10,333 nt of DNA. It comes from Bacilli bacterium. GTDB lineage: Bacteria > Bacillota_I > Bacilli_A > Haloplasmatales > Haloplasmataceae. Positions 1 to 6,818 of this stretch are shown here, in pieces; positions within the stretch are counted from its first letter, which is position 1; each line of letters starts with the position of its first letter. The notes beneath the pieces were generated by a model that was given only the letters and a program-made list of their open reading frames with translations, made no database searches and had not been told where the DNA came from. Both the position numbers and the translations under genes were made by a program. The stretch is taken from assembly GCA_012513195.1 (NCBI GenBank), contig JAAZCR010000042.1, positions 1 through 10,333 on the forward strand. The letters run 5' to 3'.

Positions 1-265
1 ATATTAAAAACCTTATTCCATAGTTTGTCACTGACTGGATAACTGCTTTTTGCTTATCATCAGTTATTTTAGATACATTATTTTTAACCAGATTAAAAGA
101 TAATAAACTGGTCATTGCACCTAAGAAGTAACTTAATGGAAATTGATACCAGTGTAAATGGTCAAAAAAAATAATATTAATTAATGTTAAAATAACAGAA
201 ATAACCGCAATAATTAACCACGATAATCTAATAATTCTTTGATATACTGCATACATTTCATTCAT
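1..265 (-). CDS. atpI: ATP synthase protein I (AtpI-like), C-terminus cut by window edge
   Basis: The first 88 codons are visible; the gene runs off the left edge. It starts at an ATG preceded by AGGTGAT about 4 nt upstream, a good Shine-Dalgarno site. The peptide begins MNEMYAVYQRII and has hydrophobic segments at about residues 12-34 and 42-60, with a third beginning near residue 80, as expected for the small AtpI membrane protein that helps assemble the Fo c-ring. Sequence conservation in this family is weak, so the call rests mainly on hydropathy, size so far, and position: it begins 8 nt after the AtpZ-like gene, in the order glyA-upp-atpZ-atpI that precedes atpB in many Bacillota. atpB should lie just outside the window. 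The ribosome binding site lies at the end of the upstream gene and in the short gap, which suggests coupled translation. Confidence 0.7.
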   Translation of the reverse strand, partial: MNEMYAVYQRIIRLSWLIIAVISVILTLINIIFFDHLHWYQFPLSYFLGAMTSLLSFNLVKNNVSKITDDKQKAVIQSVTNYGIRFLI

Positions 266-273
266 AATATCAC

Positions 274-564
274 CTATTTACGGGAGTTGATATCTTTAAA
301 TAAATTGCGGAAACTTGCGGCTATTCCTAATAAAATAAATAAAATAATAAATAATGGTTTGGTATTTAGTTTATTATCGAGTAATAGTCCTAAAAATAGT
401 CCTAATCCAATTGAAACTAGCACTGTTACGAAAAAATTAATGATGATACTATAATCTTTTGAAAATTCTCTTAAAGGAAAATTTCTCTCTTCCTTTTTTT
501 CGATATATTTTTCTCGTAATTCTTCATATGAATATTTTGGTTTATTATTTTTGTCATCATTCAT
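274..564 (-). CDS. atpZ: AtpZ/AtpI-family small membrane protein of the ATP synthase operon
   Basis: A 96-residue protein with a charged N-terminal 38 residues and two membrane helices at about 39-62 and 71-88. The stretch around residues 52-63, with repeated small and glycine residues followed by LLDNKL, and the second helix with a glycine and a terminal FRNLFK, fit the AtpZ (ATPase gene 1) family. These proteins accompany F1Fo ATP synthases and have been proposed to aid Fo assembly or Mg2+/Ca2+ transport. I chose the ATG at 564 because GAGTGAT lies about 5 nt upstream; an in-frame GTG at 573 would add three residues but has no ribosome binding site. It lies between upp and atpI, 8 nt before atpI. 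Family assignment is good; the molecular role is known only by analogy. Confidence 0.78.
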   Translation of the reverse strand: MNDDKNNKPKYSYEELREKYIEKKEERNFPLREFSKDYSIIINFFVTVLVSIGLGLFLGLLLDNKLNTKPLFIILFILLGIAASFRNLFKDINSRK

Positions 565-597
565 GCGTATCACTCAATTAATTTTTCTTAAACTGAT

Positions 598-626
598 AAG
601 TCGAAATAGATGATCTATTTCGACTT
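598..626 (-). terminator. Perfect 13-bp hairpin between upp and atpZ (possible attenuator or RNA processing site)
   Basis: Positions 598-610 and 614-626 are exact inverted repeats with a 3-nt loop (centre GTCGAAATAGA / TCTATTTCGAC). It sits just after the upp stop and about 35 nt before the atpZ start. On the minus strand the stem is followed by TATCAGTTT rather than a clean U-tract, so full termination is doubtful. Partial termination, transcript stabilisation or processing separating upp from the atp genes is more likely. Confidence 0.5.
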
Positions 627-649
627 TATGAACCAATATCAAGAGAAAA

Positions 650-1294
650 TCACTTGGTTCCGAATATACGATCTCCTGCATCTCCTAATCCTGGTACAAT
701 ATATCCTTTATCATTTAAATGATCATCTAAGGCCGCAATATAAATTGGTACATCAGGATGTGCTTCTCTTAAACGTTTAACACCTTCAGGTGCAGCTACT
801 AAACACACAAATTTGAAATTTTTGCCACCCCGTTTTTTAATTAAGCTAATCGCACTAACTGCCCTTCCTCCTGTTGCTAACATAGGGTCTACAACAATGA
901 TCAATCGGTCTTCCAATTTATTTGGAAATTTTGCGAAATACTCAACAGGTTCTAGCGTCTCTTCATTGCGATATAACCCAATGTGTCCAACCCGTGCGGA
1001 AGGAATTAATTGTAAGATACCTTCAACCATCCCTAAACCAGCGCGTAAAATAGGACACACACATAATTTCTCACCCGCAAGTTGCTTCGTCTTCAATTTG
1101 GCTAGTGGTGTTTCTATTTCAACATCTTCTAGTTCCAAATCGCGAGTAATTTCGTATACCATTAGACCACCGATTTCGTTGACGATTCGCCGAAACTCAT
1201 TAGTTCCCGTATTCTTATTACGAATTTGGGTTAACTTGTGGACAATTAAAGGGTGGTCTATAACGATAACCTTGGGATCATCAATAATGCGCAT
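650..1294 (-). CDS. upp: Uracil phosphoribosyltransferase
   Basis: Cytoplasmic pyrimidine salvage enzyme that converts uracil and PRPP to UMP and pyrophosphate. The 214-residue product is close to the usual 209. Diagnostic features are [10 protein letters not shown] at about 80-89, the PRPP-binding loop VDPMLATGG at 135-143, and the C-terminal uracil-recognition segment [12 protein letters not shown] at 198-209. The start MRIIDDPKV is preceded by AAAGGAG with a 7-nt gap. It follows glyA by 83 nt and precedes atpZ/atpI, the same order as glyA-upp-atp in Bacillus and relatives. A candidate extended -10 promoter in the glyA-upp gap suggests it can be transcribed separately from glyA. Nothing in the sequence looks degenerate. 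Confidence 0.97.
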   Translation of the reverse strand: MRIIDDPKVIVIDHPLIVHKLTQIRNKNTGTNEFRRIVNEIGGLMVYEITRDLELEDVEIETPLAKLKTKQLAGEKLCVCPILRAGLGMVEGILQLIPSARVGHIGLYRNEETLEPVEYFAKFPNKLEDRLIIVVDPMLATGGRAVSAISLIKKRGGKNFKFVCLVAAPEGVKRLREAHPDVPIYIAALDDHLNDKGYIVPGLGDAGDRIFGTK

Positions 1295-1328
1295 CTCTGT
1301 ACTCCTTTCGTTAATAACACCACCCTAC

Positions 1329-1357
1329 ATTCTACCAAAATATATTAATAATTTCTA
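1329..1357 (-). promoter_or_regulatory. Candidate upp promoter with extended -10
   Basis: Read on the minus strand, TAGAAT (1329-1334) is preceded by TGG, giving an extended -10 (TGnTAGAAT). A weak -35, TAGAAA (1352-1357), lies 17 bp upstream. Transcription would start about 28 nt before the upp ATG, leaving room for the AAAGGAG site. It lies in the 83-bp glyA-upp gap, so it would let upp and the atp genes be expressed apart from glyA. Confidence 0.42.
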
Positions 1358-1377
1358 GAATTTTATACATTATTTTA

Positions 1378-2628
1378 CTATAAATTTAAGTTTGGATATA
1401 ATGGATATTTTTCAGCAAGTACTCTGACTCTTGCTTTTTGTTTAGCTAAGTTATTGTTTTCGTCTTTGTACTTGAGGGTTTCATAGATAATATCCGCAAT
1501 CTCTTCCATATCTGTTGCTGTAAATCCTCTTGTAGTAAGGGCTGCAGTACCGATACGAATACCACTGGTGATGAATGGTTTTTCTTCATCAAATGGTATC
1601 ATATTCTTGTTTGTAGTAATACCAGCAACATCGAGAAGGTGTTCTGCATCTTTACCTGTAAGTTTATAGTTAGTTTTTACATCAACAAGAATCATATGAT
1701 TATCAGTACCACCAGATACTAAACGGAAGCCTTTTTGTTTCAATGCTTCGCCTAATACATAAGCATTATTCTTAACATTCTTCATATATTCTTTAAATTC
1801 AGGTTGTAACGCTTCATAGAAACTGACTGCTTTAGCCGCAATAATATGCATTAAAGGTCCACCTTGCATACCTGGGAACACATTACGGTCTAAGTCTTTC
1901 GCATATTTTTCTTTACTTAAAATGATACCACCACGTGGACCACGTAATGTCTTGTGTGTTGTTGAAGTCACAATATCTGCATATGGTACAGGGCTCATAT
2001 GTAACCCCGCTGCAACCAATCCTGCGATATGCGCCATATCAACCATGAAATACGCGCCCACTTCATCCGCTATTTCTTTGAACTTCTGGAAATTTATTTC
2101 CCGTGGATAAGCACTAGCACCCGCAACAATTAACTTTGGTTTTGTTTTATGCGCAATCTCGCGGACATTTTCATAATCAATTGTTTCAGTTTCTTTTGAT
2201 ACCCCATAACTCACGAAGTTATAACTCTTACCTGAAAAGTTTAATGGGTGTCCATGCGTTAAGTGCCCACCATGGGCCAAATCCATTCCTAATACTGTAT
2301 CGCCATGTTCGAGAAGGGTCATATAAGCCCCCATGTTAGCTTGACTACCAGAGTGTGGTTGGACATTCGCATGTTCCGCCCCAAATAATTGTTTTAATCT
2401 TTCTTTGGCTAAGTCCTCCACGACATCAACGTTACAACATCCCCCATAATAACGTTTACCAGGATATCCTTCAGCATACTTATTGGTAAGGATTGACCCT
2501 TGTGCTTCGAGTACTGCCATGGAGACAAAGTTTTCTGATGCAATCATTTCTAAGTTGTTGCGTTGGCGATCCAATTCCTTTTTTAAACTTTCATAAATAA
2601 GCGGATCTGTTTGTGCTAAATAACTCAT
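1378..2628 (-). CDS. glyA: Serine hydroxymethyltransferase
   Basis: PLP-dependent cytoplasmic enzyme that interconverts serine plus tetrahydrofolate with glycine plus 5,10-methylene-tetrahydrofolate, the main source of one-carbon units for purine and thymidylate synthesis. The 416-residue length is typical. Visible motifs are LEMIASENF (26-34), the [13 protein letters not shown] loop (51-63), PHSGSQAN (91-98), the VDMAHIAGL segment (196-204), and the Schiff-base motif [14 protein letters not shown] with Lys226. The start is preceded by GGAGGG with a 6-nt gap. It heads the glyA-upp-atpZ-atpI block. A strong promoter at 2759-2786 and an intrinsic terminator in the leader at 2665-2696 imply control by premature termination. 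No missing catalytic residue was noticed. Confidence 0.98.
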   Translation of the reverse strand: MSYLAQTDPLIYESLKKELDRQRNNLEMIASENFVSMAVLEAQGSILTNKYAEGYPGKRYYGGCCNVDVVEDLAKERLKQLFGAEHANVQPHSGSQANMGAYMTLLEHGDTVLGMDLAHGGHLTHGHPLNFSGKSYNFVSYGVSKETETIDYENVREIAHKTKPKLIVAGASAYPREINFQKFKEIADEVGAYFMVDMAHIAGLVAAGLHMSPVPYADIVTSTTHKTLRGPRGGIILSKEKYAKDLDRNVFPGMQGGPLMHIIAAKAVSFYEALQPEFKEYMKNVKNNAYVLGEALKQKGFRLVSGGTDNHMILVDVKTNYKLTGKDAEHLLDVAGITTNKNMIPFDEEKPFITSGIRIGTAALTTRGFTATDMEEIADIIYETLKYKDENNNLAKQKARVRVLAEKYPLYPNLNL

Positions 2629-2664
2629 ACTTTACCCTCCAAATAATTAAATATATATAGTCAT

Positions 2665-2696
2665 AAAAAAACGCATATAGCGTTTAATTATGCGTT
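2665..2696 (-). terminator. Intrinsic terminator in the glyA leader (putative attenuator)
   Basis: On the minus strand AACGCATA pairs with TATGCGTT (8 bp, 11-nt loop) and is followed directly by seven T's. A second AAACGC inside the loop can pair with the same GCGTTT to form a shorter nested hairpin. It lies about 36 nt before the glyA start and downstream of the glyA promoter. No other minus-strand gene could use it as its 3' end, because clpP upstream is divergent. That makes it a leader attenuator rather than an ordinary terminator. A nine-codon ORF without a ribosome binding site (2698-2727) ends just before the hairpin. Confidence 0.6.
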
Positions 2697-2758
2697 GTTA
2701 ATTAACTTTTATAAATATTCTTACCATTAATTTGTGAAAAAAATAATTCTCTATACTT

Positions 2759-2786
2759 ATTATATCAAGGATAGACCTAAAGTCAA
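2759..2786 (-). promoter_or_regulatory. glyA promoter (sigma-A type)
   Basis: On the minus strand TTGACT (2781-2786) and a consensus TATAAT (2759-2764) are separated by 16 bp. Predicted transcription starts near 2752, giving a leader of about 120 nt that contains the terminator hairpin at 2665-2696. This is one of the strongest promoter matches in the window. Confidence 0.75.
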
Positions 2787-2873
2787 TGAAATATTAGGAA
2801 TATAAATTAGAGGAATAATCAATGATAAAAAGAAAAATCTCTCGTGATTTACCTTTTCTTACAATTTTTTTAA

Positions 2874-2902
2874 TTGTCGTTTTGTATTATTCATGATAGA
2901 AT
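2874..2902 (+). promoter_or_regulatory. clpP promoter (sigma-A type)
   Basis: TTGTCG (2874-2879) and TAGAAT (2897-2902) with a 17-bp spacer, 31 bp before the clpP ATG. I found no tandem GGTCAAA CtsR operator and no CIRCE element in the glyA-clpP intergenic region, so the heat-shock control seen for clpP in many Bacillota is not evident here. Confidence 0.6.
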
Positions 2903-2933
2903 CATTTTGAACACAATTATAGGAGGAATGGTT

Positions 2934-3518
2934 ATGAACTTAGTTCCAACCGTCATTGAGCAAACTGGTCGTGGTGAACGAGCTTATGATATTTATTCCC
3001 GCTTACTTAAGGATCGCATCATTTTATTAAGTGGTGAAATAACAGATGAAAGCGCAAGTAGTATTATCGCCCAACTATTATTCTTGGCTAGTGAAGATCC
3101 TGATAAAGATATTCATCTTTATATTAATAGTCCTGGTGGTGTGATTACAGCGGGAATGGGTATTTTCGATACAATGGAGTACATCAAGCCCGATGTCTGC
3201 ACCATATGCGTTGGTATGGCTGCCTCGATGGCTGCTTTTATCCTCGCCTGTGGGGCTAAAGGCAAACGTTACGCCCTACCTAATAGCGAAATAATGATCC
3301 ATCAACCGATTGGTGGTGTTCAAGGGCAAGCAACTGATATGAAAATCGCTGCTGAGCGGATTATTCGAACCAGAGCACGTATAAACAAAATTCTCGCTGA
3401 ACGAACCAACAAACCCTTGTCGGTAATTGAACACGACACGGAACGGGATTACTTCATGTTCGCTGAAGAAGCGTTAGAATACGGTATAATCGACAAAATT
3501 ATCACTAAGAAGCCATAA
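2934..3518 (+). CDS. clpP: ATP-dependent Clp protease proteolytic subunit
   Basis: Serine peptidase that forms the double-heptamer chamber of ClpXP/ClpCP and degrades unfolded and regulatory proteins in the cytoplasm. The 194-residue product matches the usual length. The start [19 protein letters not shown] is typical. The catalytic triad reads Ser98 (GMAASMA), His123 (MIHQP) and Asp172 (ERDYFM); INSPGG at 64-69 shapes the oxyanion region. I chose the ATG at 2934 because AGGAGG is 7 nt upstream; the ATG at 2928 is only 1 nt from that site. The gene is monocistronic and divergent from glyA, with its own promoter and a strong terminator 3' of the stop. No Clp ATPase gene lies nearby. Confidence 0.98.
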   Translation: MNLVPTVIEQTGRGERAYDIYSRLLKDRIILLSGEITDESASSIIAQLLFLASEDPDKDIHLYINSPGGVITAGMGIFDTMEYIKPDVCTICVGMAASMAAFILACGAKGKRYALPNSEIMIHQPIGGVQGQATDMKIAAERIIRTRARINKILAERTNKPLSVIEHDTERDYFMFAEEALEYGIIDKIITKKP

Positions 3519-3555
3519 AAAAACACATCAGATTGTTCTGATGTGTTTTTGTTTT
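3517..3555. terminator. Bidirectional intrinsic terminator between clpP and the convergent small membrane gene
   Basis: AAACACATCAGA (3521-3532) pairs perfectly with TCTGATGTGTTT (3537-3548) around a TTGT loop. TTTTTGTTTT follows on the plus strand, and an A-run on the other side gives a U-tract on the minus strand. It overlaps the clpP stop region and lies right after the convergent gene's stop at 3557, so it should serve both transcripts. Confidence 0.9.
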
Positions 3556-3556
3556 C

Positions 3557-3961
3557 CTATACTGTTATTTTAAAGGTTACTCTATTTAAAATTTCAATGT
3601 TGTTCGCATTCATATCATAATATTTCATAGCCCATCTTACATAATATACTTGAGTAACATATTTACCTAATTGATAAAGATTTAACCCGATAAACCCATA
3701 TACAATTCCTTTAATAATACGAGCTCTGGAAATAAAGATTTTTCCTAAGTAAATATATTTATCAAGTTGTAAATCAGGCAAGAGATTAAATTCAATTAAC
3801 AGTATTACAAGGACAAATAAGGCAATGTAGATTAAGTACTTAACTATATGATATAAATTTTGCTTAATACTTATCCACCGTTGTAATGGTTTAATATTGA
3901 TAAGTCCTTTTTTATAAGCCATAACAAGTGCGGTTAAAATTTTCCGATTATATTTACGCAT
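3557..3961 (-). CDS. Small membrane protein of unknown function
   Basis: I do not recognise this 134-residue protein. It has a basic N-terminus (MRKYNRKILT), a clear membrane helix at about 41-62 (rich in I, L, V, F), a second weaker hydrophobic segment at about 82-99, and a polar tail of about 30 residues. No signal peptidase site, lipobox or catalytic motif is apparent. The start is supported by GGAGG 8 nt upstream. A good promoter at 3987-4015 precedes it and the shared terminator follows it. It lies 84 nt downstream of the ddl-like gene on the same strand with no convincing terminator between, so it may also be reached by read-through. It could be a lineage-specific envelope protein; codon use and composition resemble the neighbours. 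Confidence 0.72.
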   Translation of the reverse strand: MRKYNRKILTALVMAYKKGLINIKPLQRWISIKQNLYHIVKYLIYIALFVLVILLIEFNLLPDLQLDKYIYLGKIFISRARIIKGIVYGFIGLNLYQLGKYVTQVYYVRWAMKYYDMNANNIEILNRVTFKITV

Positions 3962-3969
3962 TTAAATTT

Positions 3970-4004
3970 CCTCCACTTCTTAATCTATTCTAACATAGTG
4001 GAGG
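3970..4004. repeat. 8-bp inverted repeat flanking the -10 box and covering the ribosome binding site
   Basis: CCTCCACT (3970-3977) and AGTGGAGG (3997-4004) are exact inverted repeats separated by 19 bp. One arm contains the Shine-Dalgarno sequence of the 134-residue gene; the other lies between its -35 and -10 boxes. It could be an operator. In transcripts reading through from the ddl-like gene it could fold into a hairpin that hides the ribosome binding site, whereas transcripts from the local promoter would lack one arm. Confidence 0.45.
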
Positions 4005-4015
4005 GTAAATGTTAA
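3987..4015 (-). promoter_or_regulatory. Promoter of the small membrane protein gene
   Basis: On the minus strand TTAACA (4010-4015) and TAGAAT (3987-3992) are spaced by 17 bp. Each is one base from consensus. Transcription would start near 3980, about 19 nt before the coding start, leaving the GGAGG site intact. Confidence 0.6.
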
Positions 4016-4045
4016 TGTTAAGAAAAAATTACCACGTATAACTCA

Positions 4046-5209
4046 TTATTTCACTAACTTACCACTATTAAGATTAGGGCTTAAAGCTAGAATATTAGTA
4101 TCATAAGAATAGATTTTCGCATTCTTTATTCGGTAATTATCAAACGCAATTTTAATTAATTTATCAATTAAGTCAGAGTAGGATAATCCTTTATCCTTCC
4201 ATAAATAAAATGCTAGGGACCCGGGAATCGTGTTAATTTCATTCAAATATAATTCATCATTAACTTCATCATATAAATAATCGATACGAACTACTCCTGA
4301 GGTACCTAAGATTTCAGATACTCGTAAAGAGATATCAGTAATTTGATTCTTCAACTCAGGATTTATCTTGGCTGGCAATTCTCTACAAGTACTTTCCATT
4401 CCTTTAGAAGATTTTGAACGCAGATATTTATCGGTATAACTCAAGATATCGTCAAACTGAAAGACTCTTTCAATTTCCGAAGTTGTGTATTCTCCCGGTC
4501 TACCTAATACTGCACAATTTAATTCTATGAGATTTTGCACAACTGTCTCAACAATAACTTCTGTATCATATTGAAGACTTGTAAGTATAGCTTCAACTAA
4601 TTCTTCTCTATTTGTACATTTCTTAATACCCACACTAGAACCTAAATGCGCTGGCTTAACAATTAAAGGCATGCCTAGTTTTTCACATTCAGAGATAATC
4701 CGTTGTTCATCCTGATAAAACTCATGTTCATAGAAGGCAAAATAGGGAACTATAGGAATATTATAATTACTTAATAAAACCTTTAACTTCCATTTGTTTT
4801 GATTAAGTGCTGAGGGTAAAATTGTGCTCCCAACATAGGGGATATTTAATAACTCACAGTATCCAGATAGTGTCCCATCTTCACATTGAGCCCCATGTAC
4901 GATTAAAAATATCACATCAAGATCAGCTAGTTTTTTAAGTTTGTTTTTTGTTATTATCAAGAGTTCATGTTTATTTTGATTAGGACTAATTAGCACTTTT
5001 TTAGCTTTTTTCAAATTATCCATATTTTTAAAGAACTCAATATCAGTCATATCCTTATGATGGTAAAAAACATTATCTTTGGATAGATAAATGGGAATTG
5101 GCTGATATTTTAGTTTGTTCATATTTTCTATCATCTGTAAAGCGGAAATAATTGAGACTTCATGCTCAACGGATTTTCCTCCAAATAACACACCTACATT
5201 GATTTGCAT
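4046..5209 (-). CDS. ddl: D-alanine--D-alanine ligase family protein (ATP-grasp), divergent Ddl
   Basis: An ATP-grasp ligase of 387 residues, somewhat longer than typical Ddl (about 300-370). Ddl joins two D-alanines with ATP in the cytoplasm. Seen: GGKSVEHEVS at 10-19 with Glu15; VHGAQCEDG at 104-112; Lys185 in IVKPAH; GSSVG at 190-194; DKY at 260-262, whose Tyr is the feature separating D-Ala-D-Ala enzymes from VanA-type (Lys-His) depsipeptide ligases; RID (308-310) and LNEINTIPGS (322-331) for Mg2+/ATP. Unusual points are Cys109 where Gly is usual in HGxxGEDG, Ser115 where Gln is usual, Ile229 in place of the usual Arg of REL, and SLAFYLW after the NTIPG motif. It lies 15 nt after the MurF-like gene, with GGGGTGA 4 nt before its ATG, so it is the last gene of that operon. 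It could be the housekeeping Ddl or a specialised paralogue partnered with the MurF-like enzyme. Confidence 0.85.
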   Translation of the reverse strand: MQINVGVLFGGKSVEHEVSIISALQMIENMNKLKYQPIPIYLSKDNVFYHHKDMTDIEFFKNMDNLKKAKKVLISPNQNKHELLIITKNKLKKLADLDVIFLIVHGAQCEDGTLSGYCELLNIPYVGSTILPSALNQNKWKLKVLLSNYNIPIVPYFAFYEHEFYQDEQRIISECEKLGMPLIVKPAHLGSSVGIKKCTNREELVEAILTSLQYDTEVIVETVVQNLIELNCAVLGRPGEYTTSEIERVFQFDDILSYTDKYLRSKSSKGMESTCRELPAKINPELKNQITDISLRVSEILGTSGVVRIDYLYDEVNDELYLNEINTIPGSLAFYLWKDKGLSYSDLIDKLIKIAFDNYRIKNAKIYSYDTNILALSPNLNSGKLVK

Positions 5210-5224
5210 TATTTCACCCCAAAT

Positions 5225-6808
5225 TTATGATTCATTGTATTGATCAGGTAAATCATTTTCCAATAGTACAGTAAAATCACTCTTAAACTTATTTAGAACA
5301 TGTTTAAACCCATCTTCAAAACTGTTTGTCACATATATTGAAGTCGAAGGATATTGATTATCGAGCAAGGCATTATAAATAGGTTTTGTTTGTTTTTTTC
5401 CTACTAATACCACATAATCAGTGCATCGGGCAATTTTTTCACCAATTCGATAATTCATAGTATATTGTTCGTCCCCTAATTCGATTAAACCTGGAGTAAT
5501 AATGATTCTTTTATTCTTAAACTGATTAAGAATATCTAAGGCATTATTGAACCCTTCATAATTCGCATTAAAAGAGTCATCAATTAAACAATAATTAGGG
5601 AATCGTTTTAACTCTAATCGATGTTTCACTGGTTCTAATGTACTTACCGTATGAATAATCTTCCGAACATTAATTTTCAGATAATCCCCTAAAGCGATGG
5701 CAGCGAGGATATTACTAATGTTGTGTTTACCTAATAATTTTGTTTTAAATAAATAGCGTTCGCCTTCAGGAAATCTCACTTCAAATGTACTACCAAATTG
5801 ATCATATTTAATATTCAAAGCATAATAGTCAACATTTTCATGTTCTATTCCGTAAGTTAACACTTTTACATCATTTTTAATCCGATAATTACGAATATAG
5901 TAATTATCATAATTTAATATCGCAAGCCCTCCCTTAGGTAGAGACTCAATTAATTCAAATTTGGTCTTAATGATATTAGTGAGATTACCGAAGGTTTCAA
6001 GGTGTTGCGGACCAATCGAGGTTATTATCCCAATATCAGGAAAGACTATATGACATAGTTCCTGAATATCACCTATGCGACAAGCCCCCATCTCACATAT
6101 TAAAAACTCATCAATGTTACGTAACTGTTTATTTATGGTAATACAAAGACCCATAGGGGTATTGTAAGAAGCAGGTGTAACACAAACACTATAGTCTTTT
6201 TTTAATATTTCACCAATAATAAATTTTGTTGAAGTTTTTCCAAAACTACCAGTAATCCCTATAACCTTTAGAGAATTATAACTAAGTATCTTTTGTCTAG
6301 CTTTATTAACATAATAATCGTATAAATATCTTTCAATCGGCAATACAAAAAGATGCGCTAAGAAAAACAAATCATATATCACGAAGTTACCGATAATTGA
6401 AATAGCGAGGAAAGTATTTTCTAATGAGTACTTAGTTGGCAACAGATAAATACATCCCCAAGTAGATACAACAAGAACGGCCAAGAAAACTAAGATTAAT
6501 CTAATCATTCTACTCGTGAGCTTAAGTTTTTTCTTTTCTTGTCTGAAGTGAATAAAGAGTAAAGACAATACCATTAAAACACCTTGAGGATAAACTAAGG
6601 GATTATTGATATCATATAGTAATAAGACTATGGAGATTAATGATAGAAGCGAAGGAATAATAATCCGCTTATTAGTTCTGTTCTTACATAGCCATTTAAT
6701 ATACTTTCGTAATTCATAATGATTAAGTTGAAAAATATAGATACAATATAAATACCTAATCACAAAAACATAAATAAATCCTAAAGAAATTAGGAGTTTA
6801 AGAATCAT
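5225..6808 (-). CDS. Membrane-anchored MurF-like Mur ligase
   Basis: A 527-residue fusion. Residues 1-160 hold about five hydrophobic segments (1-26, 47-66, 71-87, 102-124, 131-156). Residues 180-527 are a Mur ligase central and C-terminal domain: P-loop GITGSFGKTSTK (184-195), EMG (239-241), SIGPQHLETFG (264-274), GKHNISNILAA (360-370), EPVKHRLEL (392-400), DDSFNANYEG (410-419, MurF has DDaYNANP), and IELGDEQY (442-449). MurF itself adds D-Ala-D-Ala to UDP-MurNAc-tripeptide in the cytoplasm. Here the N-terminal UDP-MurNAc-binding domain is absent and the membrane region takes its place, so the acceptor may be membrane-bound or different. The start has GAGGGG 6 nt upstream. It lies 10 nt after the hydrolase and 15 nt before the Ddl-like gene, whose product is the obvious donor. 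The catalytic core looks intact; the substrate is not established. Confidence 0.85.
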   Translation of the reverse strand: MILKLLISLGFIYVFVIRYLYCIYIFQLNHYELRKYIKWLCKNRTNKRIIIPSLLSLISIVLLLYDINNPLVYPQGVLMVLSLLFIHFRQEKKKLKLTSRMIRLILVFLAVLVVSTWGCIYLLPTKYSLENTFLAISIIGNFVIYDLFFLAHLFVLPIERYLYDYYVNKARQKILSYNSLKVIGITGSFGKTSTKFIIGEILKKDYSVCVTPASYNTPMGLCITINKQLRNIDEFLICEMGACRIGDIQELCHIVFPDIGIITSIGPQHLETFGNLTNIIKTKFELIESLPKGGLAILNYDNYYIRNYRIKNDVKVLTYGIEHENVDYYALNIKYDQFGSTFEVRFPEGERYLFKTKLLGKHNISNILAAIALGDYLKINVRKIIHTVSTLEPVKHRLELKRFPNYCLIDDSFNANYEGFNNALDILNQFKNKRIIITPGLIELGDEQYTMNYRIGEKIARCTDYVVLVGKKQTKPIYNALLDNQYPSTSIYVTNSFEDGFKHVLNKFKSDFTVLLENDLPDQYNES

Positions 6809-6818
6809 CTACATCCCC

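Noticed and set aside
239..454. Plus-strand open frame opposite atpZ/atpI
   Set aside because: Overlaps two well-supported minus-strand genes and has no ribosome binding site or family resemblance.
813..1358. Long plus-strand open frame opposite upp
   Set aside because: It mirrors the upp codons, has no ribosome binding site or recognisable protein, and upp on the other strand is certain.
2861..2877. ACAATT / AATTGT inverted repeat touching the clpP -35 box
   Set aside because: Only 6 bp and made of A and T in a very AT-rich region; expected by chance.
2629..2933. CtsR or HrcA (CIRCE) operator for clpP
   Set aside because: No tandem GGTCAAA heptads and no TTAGCACTC/GAGTGCTAA repeat found in the intergenic region.
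4016..4045. Terminator after the ddl-like gene (TAC-GTG-GTA before a T-run)
   Set aside because: The stem is only about 3-4 bp, too weak to call; read-through to the next gene is left open.
4046..5209. VanA-type D-Ala-D-Lac ligase (glycopeptide resistance)
   Set aside because: The DKY motif keeps the tyrosine of D-Ala-D-Ala ligases, and no vanH, vanX, vanR or vanS neighbours are present.
5225..6808. MurT (lipid II amidation) or cyanophycin synthetase instead of MurF-like
   Set aside because: No GatD-type glutamine amidotransferase partner or MurT zinc-ribbon cysteines, and no ATP-grasp domain in the same chain; the DDSFNAN and IELGD motifs fit MurF best.
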